A stretch of DNA of 64,000 nt from Tomocerus qinae (GCA_020055645.1 CM034546.1:90086001-90150000), one strand, 5' to 3'. Counted from the stretch's first letter, positions 1 through 14,137 are shown. Notes: a model not told the origin generated them from the letters alone. Made by a program: numbers and translations.

Positions 1-310
1 ATTAACATCACAATAAAAGACAAGATACATAAAATAGTAGAAATTTATATATAAAACAGTTCATTGTACATTAATAACAAGAAAGATATTTGAACGATGG
101 GGGAGCCAACCATACTGTGTTTAGAGGTAAATGCCAAGACAGACGAAGGTAGACGTAACTGATTTAGTAAAGTAAATAAATAGAAAGTACAAAATTTATG
201 AAATGCATTTAAAAAGAATATGCATATAGATGGAGAGGCAGAAAGATAATTCAGGTTATGCATGTTTATGGTCGAGACAATGGATTGAATGCACAGCTGA
301 GGTTCTTGAT

Positions 311-380
311 TCAGTTGAGCTGAGATCAAGTTGAGAGCTAAGTAAGCGAATGAAGTAAAGCAAAGCGAAGCTAAACTGTC
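311..380. repeat. Degenerate 5-bp-phased tract (purine-rich)
   Basis: Written in blocks of five from 311, the sequence reads tcagt tgagc tgaga, then tcaag ttgag agcta, and later tgaag taaag caaag cgaag. Many blocks keep AAG at the same positions although no two neighbouring blocks are identical. It is not a clean microsatellite. It belongs to the family of tracts also listed at 916, 2931, 9981, 13671 and 22141. Confidence 0.6.
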
Positions 381-915
381 AAAAAAGTGTATTAGTGTGC
401 ATAGACTGAGCTGAACTCTCCCTGGCCTGACCTAGACCTCATTAGCTGTCAAAGGAAATGGATTTGCATCGTTTGCTATTTTCTCGTTTATTTATTGCTA
501 CATGTGAGCTGGTGGTTGCTAAACCTACTGTTAATGTTCTCTATAATAGGCTACAAGTTCGTTGGTGAGTATTTTTATAATGTAGTTATGATGAAGAAGG
601 AGAGAAACGCAAGATAAATACAAATTGCATTGCATTCATGTAAATGAGTTTGTGCTCTAATGTGAATGTGCATGTTATAAGAGAGAGAGTGAGTGAGTGA
701 GAATTTCGTTAAATATTTTATCTGGTTAACCTAACGGGCTTAAGTAACTTAAGCGTAATCGAATACTTTCGTAGTACAGAGCATACGTCAACGCATACCC
801 TGTCCATACACAAATATCTGGCTAAGGCTACAAACACGATGCATATACATACACATTAGATAATTCTCAATTGAATTATTTTAAAATGATTTGACTTGAC
901 GTCCATTGATGTGTG

Positions 916-990
916 TAGAATAGAGTGGAGTGGAATGTAATGCAATGTAATAGAACAAAACAGAATAGAATGGAATTAAATTGAATTGAA
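916..990. repeat. Degenerate 5-bp-phased tract, fifteen pentamers
   Basis: From 916 the DNA divides into fifteen consecutive pentamers (tagaa tagag tggag, then tggaa tgtaa tgcaa, ending ttaaa ttgaa ttgaa). All fifteen have A in position 4 and thirteen end in AA, while positions 1-3 vary. This is the clearest example of the pentamer-phased DNA in the window. It looks like a strongly drifted pentanucleotide satellite or a constraint on spacing rather than on sequence. Confidence 0.75.
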
Positions 991-2930
991 AGAGTTGTGA
1001 TAATAAATATATTATTACATAGTAGTACAAGTCATATGATTATATGCAGAGTATTAGCACGCTCTGTGATGTTGTCTTGTCTGATGTGATGGGATAGCTT
1101 GCCCAATTTACTTTCAATTTCGACTAATGCGGTCATCGCAGTTTAAACAATTTATGGTACTCAGTGCACACACAGTTACTGCTGTTGACTTGCCTCGACT
1201 TGGCTAACTATCTATATCTGTGTGGTGGCCACAGAACTCATTGACATATGCAGAGTCGTCAATATTTTCAAATCTATCTATACGTTCGTATCTTGCACTT
1301 GGCTGTTATGAATTTGCATATTGTGACTAACAATAAACAGATAAGTGCCTACTTGATGTATTATAACTCTCGTATTATTATTATTGTTAGTTTAGCTCAA
1401 TTCACTTGTTCAGTCACTCAATTAGGATTAGTCACAGTATGGTACAGACAGACAGACATACAGTGGAGTCAATTCTCTATGCCTCAGAACAGGCAGATTT
1501 GTATATGAAATTGTTTTGTTTTGTTCTTTGATATTAGCAAGGAGGCTGAGCTGAACTATTCTCAGTTCACGTCTGACTTTGGTTTCGTTTCTTCATTTGG
1601 TTACTTGGCGATCCCTTTCTCTATTAGTCATATCTACAAACGTGGTAGATGCAATAATATGCAATGCAATACACCTTGCTCAAGTCCTAGCTCCAGGCAC
1701 AGCCAAAACACAAATCCACTATAATACTAACATTCCTAAACTATGAGAATGCCAGCAAACCCAATTTTATCTCTGTCTATAAAACAATACAGAGAGATCT
1801 CTGTCTCCCTCCCTCCCGACCGACTCACATCATAATATCATATCGCTTCAGAGTACTAATGTATACATTTACGATTATGCACAAGGATATGTCAATGTAC
1901 ACGAAGAAACGTTTCTATTTATGTGTGTTCTGCTTTGTCACACTCACAAAGTAGATACGGAGGAATTTACACGCATTCGTCATATGTTCGTATCAAATGA
2001 CGTTTCTACGTACCTTTGTACTTGCATATCTCTAGATACAAGTGGGTAAGGGAGATTTCAAATTTTTACTTTTGCTATTAATAACTCTTTTGAATGGCAG
2101 AATTAAGTACATTAACGTTCCTGGTATAGTGGAGCATTCGTTCTGTCTTCATCTCTCTTGTTTATGCATTTTATGCATTATATCTGACTAATACAGCAGA
2201 GTCGTAAAATAAGTTTATGTATAGTTCTATACTCTATATCTGTTTCTACACGTACATGGATTTTTGTAATGTTGGGCTTCAGTTGGCTACATAGAGACAT
2301 GCCTACGTGATTTGTAAGTACATCAATAGATATGTACTTGGCTAATAGTAGCTTGTCATCTTATGGTAGAAATTAGAAATAAGATGTTCTGTGGTGTTGT
2401 GTAGGTGAAGTGAATCCATTACTAACGACTACTAACTCATATCACATCTAATGAAATGAGAGAGAGAGAGAGACATACTTACACCGTGCAGACAGTCCTA
2501 GTAGAATGCACAATACGTAGTACTAGACTACTTACTTACTTGGTCTACTCAAGTTTTGTAGGTTTTATTGTATTATTTATTGAAGTATGTAAGTACTATG
2601 CACTAGCGACTCGACTATAGAGTTAAATGTTCATAAGAAATTAGAAAGTATACTTTTAGAGTATCTGTTTTGTGTTGTTTGGTGTTTCCCTTGTGTTGTT
2701 GCGTCTATTATGTCATGTCACTTGGATTCCCTCCTACAGCATAATATATAATGCCAAACGTCTATTGAACACTGCTTATATTTACGTTTGTAATTATAGG
2801 ATAAAACTTAATGTGCCTAGATATACATAGCTATTGCATATCATATTAAGCAAAGAATTGCAAAGCCAAGCGTTGACTTACTTTCTATGCAAATATTGTG
2901 AACTAAAGTGAAGGAATCGAAGCGTCATGT

Positions 2931-2965
2931 CAAGCCAAGCCAAGCCAAGTCAATTCAAGTCAGCT
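2931..2965. repeat. Short (CAAGC/CAAGT)n pentamer tract
   Basis: Seven consecutive pentamers: caagc three times, then caagt, caatt, caagt, cagct. All begin with CA. This is a less diverged member of the pentamer-phased family. Confidence 0.7.
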
Positions 2966-5684
2966 CTATACTCAATTCAATCGATGATAACCTATCACAC
3001 GTACCTAAAAGGTATTATTCCACGACAGAATCACCCCTACTGCACATTTCCCTACGACAATCCCACCACCCTGCACTTTATGCAAGAAAATATTTTCTTA
3101 TATGTGGATTTCTATAATGTGGACCAAATGAGTTCATTTCATTTGCACACAAACCTGAGTAGGTACTTAAATACGATCATTTCTATATATGTATATACAC
3201 TCACAAAAGTATACGTATAAGGGGAGATTATGTGGCCGAGAGGCGGATCGGTCGTGTTAGAGAGAGATATTATAATGTTATGCTAATGTGTGTAAGTACG
3301 TATTTGTTATAAGATGGTAGGGAGCTATTAGCATAGAGTGCATGCAGATATATTTATTGTGAGCTGAATGGAGTGATATGATGTGATATGATACGATGTG
3401 CTGTTGTTGGGAAAATTGCATTTTTCTTGGCTTTTTGTGTCTCATGACCTCTTTTAGTGTTTTATACTCATTTTGCTACTTATTAGCGTACTTATGTAGA
3501 TATCTGTCTATCTATAGGTACTATACATTATTGTTCTTGCTTGTTATAGTTTCTGTATTTACTATACAGCTGCCACTACGCTTCGTTAGTAATAATAATA
3601 AGGATTCGATTCTTCTCTCTCTCTCTGTCTGTTTGCCCCGTACTCTTTTGTGTTGTTGTTTAGCACTGAGTATATTTTGGATTAGATTAGGTATTTTATA
3701 TTCATTTGGTTGCTGCCATGCGATGCAATGGAATGAAATAAGATTTCGCTCGATGAGAGTCGACTCGACTTGACTCTCGAAAGAATACAAAACTTTGTCA
3801 TTAGAAACTAACGTTAAGTGTAATGTAATGTAACAGAACTGAGTGAGTGAGTTGGGTTGAAGTAACTTGGCTGTGCAATAGAATTGAATGGATATTATGC
3901 AGGGCCTTTCATTCACAGAACCAAAGTAGCTAAATAACCAAGCTGCGTTATCTGTAACTGTACTGTGTACTCTTCACTGTTACTCAGCTTTGCTCAGGTA
4001 TTTTTATTCCATGTTCATACAGATACATCCCTGTGCTATACTTATGTATGTACTTATTACATAATCAGCATCTCTCTATGTGTATAAGCTAGGGCTTTGT
4101 GTAATATCACAGTTCTTTCAGTTTACCCTACTCAGTCCTGTTTTACTTTACTTCACTCCCGTGTACTTCACAAGACAATGCTATGCAATTTAAGGAAGGG
4201 ATTTGCATATCATTTTCGCAAAGCACTGGATTTTGCAAGATTCATATTATCTCTATCTGTTTGTGGTCTCTATATACTGTTCACTTGCCGAATGCATGCA
4301 AACCATTTAGTCTGCAATGTGTACGAACCAAGAAAACCATCAACATTCAGTGTTAGTTAGATCAGATCATATTAGATGAGATTGCTCTTTGTATTTATAT
4401 TAGACGTTTTTCTTTACTTCAGAGCACTATTACTTGATGCCCATGCAAAAAACATGCGAGCCACGCCAACGTAATTCATTTATCTTGTAATTTTCTTGAT
4501 TATTAACTTCACGGATTTAAATACATCTCTTTTGCCATTGTTAATCTCTTTGTTGACTTGATACACTATTTCTTACCTACATTAGTACACCCATGCACAA
4601 TGCAAATAGACAAAGTAAAAATTATGACAAGCATTCCCCCGGCCTTTTCCCATTTGATAGTGTAATGAATGGGATTCCTTTGCAAATAAAAATACACAAA
4701 ATGAGCTAGTAGGCAGTGGCTAGTTTAACTCTGTTTAACTATATATAATAACTGCATATAAGATTGTCTTCATAAAGTTACTACTTACATAAAAGATAAA
4801 TGGGAAATAGTAGATAATCTCATGTCAGTTAAAGTAAATAAATATGCAAGGTGGATTGGGTACAGTAAGTTGAATAAATGTATGGAAATATTTTTTACAA
4901 GAGCAAACCAGTAGTAGGAGAGAAAAAATTGTGCTGCACTTTACTCGTTGTAGTATGAGTAAATAGCGACACAGGTAGGCAGAGTATGCACAGGCAATTC
5001 TCTAAGCCGGACTTTAGAAGATGAACAATAAAAGGTAGGTATAGTGTTTCTGTTTGTAAAGATATAAGTGTAGCTCTGTTATTTATTTGTGTCTAGCAGT
5101 CCCAGCTATCTATATTAGTTTTTTATATGCATAAAGACATGATAGTAGTGCAGATGAGTATCCATGTATGTATATGGTTGAGAGATGTTGTGTGTTTGTA
5201 TGTAGTTCAGTGAAGTGAGTGTATCTGTGAAGCAAAGCGAGTTGGTTACATAGTAACTTATGTTCGTCACAAGTAAATCATCAAGAAGAATTATAAAGTG
5301 AGTGTGTACAGAGTGCTGTCAAAGGATGAGTCCGTCCGTGTAGTCCGTCCGAATGAAATCTGCGAGAAAGAGAAGAGGCGTTCCGAGGGTGACTGAACTG
5401 ATAGTGCACGATTTAGCCCCAGGGTGAATTATCCACCTTGTCTTGTCGTGAATTCTTTTGCACATTCAGTTCACTCAGATCAAAGTTATCTACTTTTTAG
5501 TTAATTGTTTCGTTCTGTCTGTGCCTTTGCGAAGAAATGAAACCAAAGCAAAGGAAACTGACTGCCCCGCAACTAAGTGACTAACTATATGTACATATCT
5601 GAATAAGTAAGTAAGCAAGCAAGTAACTATTTCGGGGGTAGCTCTGCTTACCTCAAATCAGCATCCTCTCCTCCTATATAGTAG

Positions 5685-5740
5685 ATGTGTGTGAGAGATA
5701 CAACAGGAGATAAACCTCCTGTGCCCCTCTCCACATACAT
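5685..5740. other. 56-nt imperfect hairpin of pre-miRNA size
   Basis: A perfect 7-bp stem (acaggag at 5703-5709 with ctcctgt at 5716-5722) closes a six-base loop. Below an internal mismatch of a few bases, the arms pair again (atgtgtgtgagag at 5685-5697 with ctctccacatacat near 5727-5740, with one bulge and one mismatch). Length and shape resemble a small microRNA precursor. Simple-sequence DNA can form such folds by chance, and no mature sequence was recognised. Confidence 0.25.
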
Positions 5741-8700
5741 ACCTTACTCAGTAGTGTGTGTGTGTGCACTGATAATCTAACAACAAGTAGGGAAGGCAAG
5801 ACAAGTCAGTTACAGTAATTGTTAATCTATTGCATTGACGTGACACTTTCTTTGTTGGTAAGGAGCATGATATAAATAGTACTACAAATAAATCTAATAC
5901 CTACCCACGGGCTAACAAACACTTGCAACTGACGTTTATTACTATCTATGCACATACTACCTGCATGTACACAAGTATTGACTACCTACTCTAAAGAAAG
6001 TTATTTATTAGAAAATACTACTGCCTGTAAATGGTCAAAATGTCTATCTGATTAAAAGTGGGTAATTATAAATATAAATCAGACACGTGCTTAGGAATGT
6101 GGTAAATGAAGTGGTAGAATGTTGATTGAGTCCCTTAAAGTCCCCACGTGGAGGCCCATCACCTTGATATCATCCCACGCATGCATAGCATGAAACCAGT
6201 GTTGTGTTGCTCTGCACGTAGGTTCCTTTGAATTTATGGTGTGGTGATTTGGTGTGATGTTAGTATGCTTTACGTAATAGATGCGATACTATATTATCCT
6301 CTGCTATTTCATCCGGTTATTACCGGTGCGGTGTGTCATCTCATCTCAGAATGCAAATGTTCAAAGGTGCACGTAAATATGTACATAACTAGTGTATGGA
6401 AATGAAATACTATGTAATATTAAATAGCAGTGGCACAGGTATGTAAAGATGTAGTAGCTCTGTGCCTATCTGGACAGTATACATTTAACATTATGTATCT
6501 TTGTAGCAGTAGAAGAGGAAAGGCTATTTTATGGTGCGGTTAGAGTTAGGCTGGTGTTTTGTTTTTGTGTAGTGCCTGCTTGTGTCTGTAATTCCATTCT
6601 ATTAGGTAAAGTAGCTGATGCGATATAGATATGATATGATGTGAAGACTAAAGAGAGGTTCAGTCAGACTAAATCGACAAGAATATTGTTGAGCATGGGA
6701 ATGTTCTCTCACTCACTCACTCACTCAGTTAACTCGAGTTCAGTTCCGAGAGCAGTGAGATCAGTCAGACTCTGGAAATGTAAAAATAAGACGAGACAGA
6801 GTGAGCAACTCTCTGTTTTTAGTAGTACATAGATAGGGGGGATTCTGGTGTTGTTACTTATTGGGCATTAGGTATACATACAAATAAGTACTATATAATG
6901 CCGTGGATGTACATTACTACACATACTTAGGTACTACTATTTCCTTTGGAGAGATGCTAATGCAATAGAATGTAAGTAAGCGAGTAAAGAAACAATTTTC
7001 TCACTATAGTTGCTATTTACTACTAAATAAGTATGATATTATATCTCTGAAGAGAATAGAGTGTTTAATCGTAAGGCAAGTCAGCTCCAGCCTTCTATGT
7101 ATGTAATACTGTTCTGTGTACTGTTAGCACTGCTACGTGGGTATTTATGTTAGCAAATGCTTTCGTAGTAGTAGTAGACAGATAGGGCAGGCAGGCAGAG
7201 TAGGGGCATGCATTTGTGTATTGCTAGTTTAGGCATATGATTTGAGGTAGTAGTGACTTGACTGGAATTGACTTCTTTATAAGTAGTAGTACCTACTCCT
7301 ATTAGTGCTGTGCTTGTTTGTATATAAGATGATAATGTGTGCATACACACTCACTCACACAACTCGGATAGCTACATAATATAACATTATGAACAATGAG
7401 TAAAAAAGGGACAACGAAGGAAAAGGTTGTGAAAATTTATTCCGACGCCATCAGAATATGTCAAGCAAAAAATGTTTGGCTCGAGCGATCTTTTTCTCTC
7501 CTGTTGCGTTGCCAGTAATCCTCCTGATGCTGTGCAACTATGCAAATCAACATCTACTACTACACACTCAATTATTATACGCCAGTTACATTACAATTTC
7601 TATATTATACCCATCCAGACGTATAATATTCATCCGACCTCTCTAATAGTTACTTTACTCTCGTATAAACACACATGTACACTTTGACTCGACTTAAGTG
7701 AGCAGATCTGTCTATTTTATCTATCTTTGTATATCTATCCGCTTTCCTGTCCCATCTTTTCTTCTTCTTACCATGCATTTCTCATTCCTCTCCTACTCCC
7801 CTTACTAGTCAAACCCACTTATGCCTCAAACCCACTTCCATCAAATAATGTTAAATCAACATTTTTTAAATACGAAATATTAATTATATCAATGCCAATA
7901 TCGTATTTATCGTTAATGATCAATATTATAATCGTCCATCTATGCCTATTATCGTAATCTGCCTAATTAAATATCAATTTATTCTTATTGGAAATAAATT
8001 GAATTATTAATTCCCGCTCAGGCTCAGGTAAATGAAAAAATGACATTCGTTGAAGTGCTTATAAAATGTCAATCGTGTCACTATTGTTTACGGTATGATA
8101 AATGAACACTACTAATGTAGTGGGTTAAGACGCAAGTGAATTTGTGAGTGCAGTGGAATTGGCTAGAAAGAGATTTGGAATGAAATATCTGATGTGTGTG
8201 GTGTGTATGTGTGGAATAGAGAAAAGTATTATGTTTGTAAGTAGTGTGTGTGTGTGTCTTGATGTATTATTATTAGTAGAAAAGTAAGCATCGTATGGTT
8301 ACGATTAGTAAGTAAGAAAAAGTAGATTTGAGAGTAGGAGAGACAGAGAGGTTAGGTACAGTGCAATGAGATAGGATAAAGTGAGTAGTTGGTAAGTGTA
8401 TTGTGTAGTAAGTACCTATATTATTATTATGCCTACCTACCTACCTAACAGAATAGACAAGAGAACGTATAGGTATATAATATAGTATATAGCAGCGTGT
8501 TGTTGGTACCATTGAAGAGGTCGAGGAATCTGTTGGCCCCTTATGGCCTTCTCCCATATCACATGGAAGAGTTAGACGAGAATTGTGAGCGAGATGAACA
8601 GACCAGCCTCTTATAATATCAAGAGTAACTAACTAAGTAAACTCTGTAATAATGTAATGTAATGGAGTGAGCAGTTGAGTAGAATTGAGTAGCATTTTCT

Positions 8701-8786
8701 GTAAAGTTGGCATCTAGTGTACAAATAGATATAAGGAGTAGTACTGGGAGTGTAGTACTTTGCTATATCCACTCTATAAACTACTG

Positions 8787-8877
8787 CAGCAAAAAAGTGA
8801 GGAGTCCCGTCCTCCTTAAGAGATTTGTATCTCTCGCAGAGGCCTCCTCAGGTGGACTGGAATCTTCCAGCAAAAAA
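8787..8877. other. GC-rich structured block flanked by 10-bp direct repeats
   Basis: A 71-base segment (8797-8867) contains three nested or adjacent stems: tgaggag (8798-8804) with ctcctca (8844-8850), enclosing agagat (8819-8824) with atctct (8829-8834), followed by ctggaa (8857-8862) with ttccag (8865-8870). The block is bounded by identical 10-mers, cagcaaaaaa, at 8787-8796 and 8868-8877, which look like a target-site duplication. This could be a retroposed small structured RNA or a tiny mobile element. It matches no RNA family I recognise and is too short for a tRNA. Confidence 0.4.
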
Positions 8878-9980
8878 CACAAATAAAAATTTATTTAGAT
8901 GAGATGAGAAACTATAGGCGCACATCATATCATATCACTTCTTCCAACTTTATTTCACTCTTTCTTTACCTTATAGAGAGATTTGAAAGAAATAAAAGAA
9001 TGATTGTTCCTTTATGCTCACCTCCAGGCCACTCCAACTCCAAACTCCAGCCACCAACTATTCTATTACCTCTCGCATTTTAACATTCCCTCCTCACCTA
9101 CCATTATTATCAATAACCTCCTTTATTTACAATTATCTATTATATTTATTTACCTTTCCTCATCCGTCTCATCAAAATTGGTTCATTTTAAACCCAGTAA
9201 ATATTGTTAGCGTGATAAACGTTGACTAATACTGAATATGCTTCACTAAGAAATCTGTAAGTAGGTATAAAATATGTAAAAATAATAAATCAAGATACTT
9301 CACAAGTGGCAGTGTCATAGTGCACGCTCAGATATTGAAATTCATTACTTCTTAGACATAATTAATTACTATAAATACCATTGAGTGAGTTCAATGCGTA
9401 TTTATGGTGTGCATAGAATGTGCATTAATGTGTATGTGGTGAGTACATGATAATATGATTAGGACTAGATTTGTTGGTATAGGTAGGCCATTGTATTTTT
9501 GTATTGTGTGGGATTAATGTGGAGAGTGGCGGATCGGGTATGGCAGGACTGGACGGTAGTAAAGTGACGGTAGACTGGAAAGTAAGTGAAGTAAAGGGCA
9601 GTAATCGACTCCTTGCCTTGGTTTGAGTGTAGCATGGCATGAATGGTGTAGCCCCAAAAAAGCGGAGGAAAAGAGTAGCCACGGGCCAGAAAAGAAACAT
9701 TTGAGGGAAGTCAAGTCAAGTGTAATGTAATGTAAGCATTAGTATAGAGATACTTAGTGCGGTGGAATAGGGCATTAAGAAAAGCTTGCACTTGTTATAT
9801 TCATGCGTACATATTTTTACTAGCTGCTGCTATTAGGTATGTAGGTGAGTGCGCGTATCTGAAAGAAAACATATCACTCGAACTAAAGTAAGTGGCCTAC
9901 CTTTTTCTAAGTAGACAAGACAATCTCTTTATGGAATGCATAGTCTCGCTCTCATGATACTATGATGATGTTTGCCCCCT

Positions 9981-10020
9981 GGGCCAACCCAGGCCAGTCC
10001 ACTCCAGTCCATTCCAGTCC
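9981..10020. repeat. Degenerate 5-bp-phased tract, eight pentamers ending CC
   Basis: Eight consecutive pentamers (gggcc aaccc aggcc agtcc, then actcc agtcc attcc agtcc) all end in CC, with variable first three positions. Same phasing phenomenon as the tract at 916 with a different base at the fixed positions. Confidence 0.7.
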
Positions 10021-13000
10021 GTGTATAGGCAAATCCGAGGATGTGTGTACATTGTGTGTGAGTGTACTAAACTCATTGGACTGAGTGTCGACTCGCTCAG
10101 GTCCAGTCAAATCCAACTGAGAGAGAAGTTGCCAATGCCATACCATTCCATTTTAGTTTTGAGACTAACCTACTCTTATCCCTGCATATATTACACTACA
10201 TTATACAATGACAGGTTACACACACATGTGCCAGATAGCAGCCGAAGCTCAGGAATTCCTAAACATTACACCTATTTAATTCAATAGACTTTTTCCTTAC
10301 ATGGATTTTATTTTTTAAGGTATTTTCGTTAATGTTTGCGCTGTGATGTTGTGTGTCTGTTATAGTCTGTCCTGTCTTGTGTTATTGCGTCAGGTGAAAA
10401 TATAATTCTTTCAGCCTGTCTCAGTCACGAAAATACATTACTTAGCTGATATAATACCTCTGAGGTTAACGCTGCATGTCGCTTCTACCAAGGCTGCTGT
10501 GTTTAGAGATAGTGGAATTAGAAAAATCTATTTATTGGTTCTAATAAGAAATCAATAGTGACAATTGACAATATTGTATAGAATTCTGTCATGAGAGATA
10601 TAGGACGAGGCACGGTAGAACAGAACAAGACAAGCTTGTTTTGCATCGTCTTGGCATGCATGGCATGCTCCCATAAGAGCAGACCACGCTAATATGCAGT
10701 AAAAAGGAAGCCGAGTCAAAACCAAGCCAACTAGACCAGACTTTATTGTTGGACACACTACATTAGATACATGTATGTTAGGCTAGCATATAATATAGCA
10801 GTATGTATGGGCATAGCCTACTCATCCAATTTACATGCATTTATTATAGTGATGAAATGTGCGTGTTTTGTTCCCAACTGGAAACTGATACAAATTACAT
10901 GGTGCATCGATTATTTTCCTCTGTAGACAATAGCACAGGTACGTCTGTGTACACATTAGCTACATGTACTATGCATAATGGTCTTTTCATACAAAACGTA
11001 ATATGTATAAGATAAACCTTTTTTACCAACTGTTCTGCAAACAGACTTTGTCTATCTGTTATTGCTGGAGAAAATGTGGAGCTGACCAAAACAGGGATAA
11101 ATAGTAGCAAATGCAAAAAATGAAACAAAGCCATGCTCTACCTAACTCTGTGAAGGCTGCACAATAATGTCATCTATAGTTGGCTATAATATTAGGTTAC
11201 ACGAAGTAGCTACCTGTACTCGGTACGTATCACAGAGAATGTAATCATAATATGTAAATTGCCAAAGAAAAATAATGTTGTTATTGTGATTTAGCTGGTG
11301 GACGAATTTGGAATGGATTGAAGGTAGAATTGGTGTATTTTATTTCGTTTATTTCGTAGAGAGACGAAGCAGAGAGTGGCAGTCGAAGGTATGTAACTGC
11401 AGGTATTTATGTAGGTGTGTACTGTATTATAATGCGACTTATGAGATGTAAAATAGGGTAAGGTAGATTATATGTATTATTAGTAGTAGTTAGATTACCT
11501 AGTGGTTAGCATTTGTTTGGAATGGAATTAGATACTAAATATACAGAGATTCTTGAGAGAGAAGACATTGGAGATCAGCAGACAGACGAATGCTATAGCT
11601 GGAGAGTGAGTGCAATAATAAGATAGTATATTGTGGTGATGGCGAGTTTCATCGAATTAGAATGTATAAGTGCCCCACGAAGCGTGATAGACATATAGCA
11701 GTAAAGATCATAGTGGCCGCTATGTTTCATGAACCGAGGAGTCCCTTAGCTTTACATTAGCATTAGCTTACATTATTACACTACACTTTTCTGTGTATGC
11801 ACTACCCAATCTCGTCGTACTTGTTAGTATTGTGATAATAACTACTCTGCATTTTATACAGTATTTAGTTACTTACTTTGGTTTATATATTTGTATTCTT
11901 GTAGGTATTATTAACCGACCAGGTATCTATGTACATAAGTCAGAAGACGAAAAAAAGATTTCTTCTGTGTATATGTATCGCCAATTTTTTTGCTTACCCT
12001 CTCAACAAATTCTTTTTCTTTGTGGGGGATTGGAACGGGAAGTGTGGAGAGACTGTGGAGCTACATATAAACTCACCTCAGCCTGCGTTTACAAAATAGA
12101 TAATGCATAGAGAGAGATGTAACACAGATGAGTATGTAGTTAGCGTGTACGTGGGTTAAGTGAAGATAAACTAAGCTAAACTCCTATCTTGAGTTAGACA
12201 GAGATCTGTGTATATGAGGGAGAATGAATAATGCATGGACAGAGCGAGGGTATACGAGATGATGAGGATGACGAGAACAACTCGCTTTAGTTCAGTTTAG
12301 TTGAGTGAATGCAAGCAATGCAGTGTAATTGCAATAGAGTCGACTGTGCTATATATTCGAGATTATTTAGTATACGGATAGGTAGATGTTTCGTTTAGGT
12401 TTTCAAATTTTGCTTGTCTTGTTCTGTCTACTTTACGTCTTCGTCCTCCTTGTCTTCTTACATTGCATTGTATTACTTGGATTAGGTTGCAGTGGGTACA
12501 GTCCCTATATGAAAACCGAGTGATTGATATAGAGAGTTATATAGACAAAGTATGTGTATATTATTAAGTAGATATAATATTAATGTGTAGAGTGAGTGGA
12601 GTAGGCATACAATGCATAACATCACACACACTTGGTTTGGGTTGTTATGTTGTTGAGGAATAATGTTGCTGCGGAAAGCGTGAGATCAGATCACCCCACA
12701 GATTTTGCATTACTTTACTTGAGTTGAGTCGAGTACATTACATGAAATGCCAATGACTTCTTTTTCTTGGTGAACGTCACCTTGAGAAGATTCTGTTGCT
12801 TTGCTAAGCTGTGTAGCCATATCCTTACTCACTTATTTAGCTAGGTAGGTATATCTATATAGGATAATTGTAAGAACTAATAGGCAGGTAGATTGCAAAC
12901 AGAATGCAGTAAGTAATAACTAGTAGTCGCTGATATTATTATATACTGCATATACATAGTAGAGATGATATGAATGGCTATGACATGTTCTGTCCTGACT

Positions 13001-13670
13001 CTCTACTAATGCTCATTCTACATTGTCTTCCATTGTGTTACACATAATAATGTATGCATTTATGTATCCCCTACCTCTCTCTCCATGATAAATGCAAATG
13101 CTCGACTTCAGCTCACTATTATTGCATTGTTGAGGAATAAATATTCACATACCTCTCTGCTATAATAATTTTATGAACAACTGAGATTTTCCAATATAGC
13201 AAAATGTAGAGAGTGCAATATTAAGTATGCATCAGCAATATTTATTGAGTTACATTATTGTGTTGTTGTTGTTGTAGTAGATTATTACAATATATGGATA
13301 TATGCGTATGAGACGAGGCTTTCCTAATAGAGAAAAGAATGTCTACCTCGCTACTACTTAGTTACTTACAACTCACGAAGAAATGAATGATATTAAGATT
13401 AACAATACGTATAATACAAAAAATTCAAAAGGAATAAATGAATGTGAGCACTGCCATGCATTTTATTGGATGGAAGTATAAGGTAGGATTATTTGAGACA
13501 AGACAGTGAGACAACTCCCACTCACCTACTTACAGAATACTTACATTTAGCTACAAGCAATATACAATAATTACAAATTGTCTCAAATTCTTCCTTGTCT
13601 TGTTGGCTGTATAGGTAAATGTTTTTGCATGTGCATTAGTTGACGTGAGTAGGAACAGTATTTAAATAGT

Positions 13671-13755
13671 CAAGTCGGTTCAAATCAGTTCACTTCTAGT
13701 TCAGCTCAGTTCAGCTCACTTAAGAACTTGAGTCCAGTCCATTGAATTGCATTCG
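13671..13755. repeat. Degenerate 5-bp-phased tract, seventeen pentamers
   Basis: From 13671 the sequence reads caagt cggtt caaat cagtt, continues with ctagt tcagc tcagt tcagc tcact and ends attga attgc attcg. Adjacent pentamers are related but change gradually along the tract, as if the motif drifts while the 5-bp register is kept. Confidence 0.65.
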
Positions 13756-14137
13756 TCCCCTATTTCCGGTATTTTTATTTCACCCACACCCCTGCCCTTA
13801 CTATTTACTACTGCATACAAAAGTGCCGTATACCTAACTACTCTCATGTATGACATGACAACAAATGCAGGAGATAAGACGATGCTCAGTTAAATCAGAA
13901 GAGGAGCGGAGGATCTTCACGTGTTGTTCAACTTCCAGTTCTCACTGAATTTCTTTTCCTATGTGCATTGTTGCTTTTGCAGTGCATCCTCAATCCAAGT
14001 ACACTGTACTGTTGTCTGCACTAGCCAAGTGAATGGAAAAGGTAACTCTGTACAGACAGTGCAGACAGAAGTGTTGAGTTGAGAATTACAGTATAGTACC
14101 GTAATATTGCTACTGTTTGTTTGTTGACTTCACTTAA

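Noticed and set aside
3396-3916. Opposed frames of 125 (+) and 131 (-) codons, the first rich in hydrophobic residues
   Set aside because: T-rich low-complexity DNA gives membrane-like peptides by chance; both strands are open over the same bases and no family or good ATG context is seen.
5315-5375. Hammerhead-like core (ggatgagtccgtcc followed by gaaat)
   Set aside because: The would-be stem II arms are a direct repeat (gtccgtcc twice), not complementary, so the ribozyme fold cannot form.
8798-8850. tRNA-like 7-bp acceptor stem
   Set aside because: Only 39 nt lie between the stem halves, there is no T-arm or GTTCRANNC box, and the internal arms do not match a cloverleaf.
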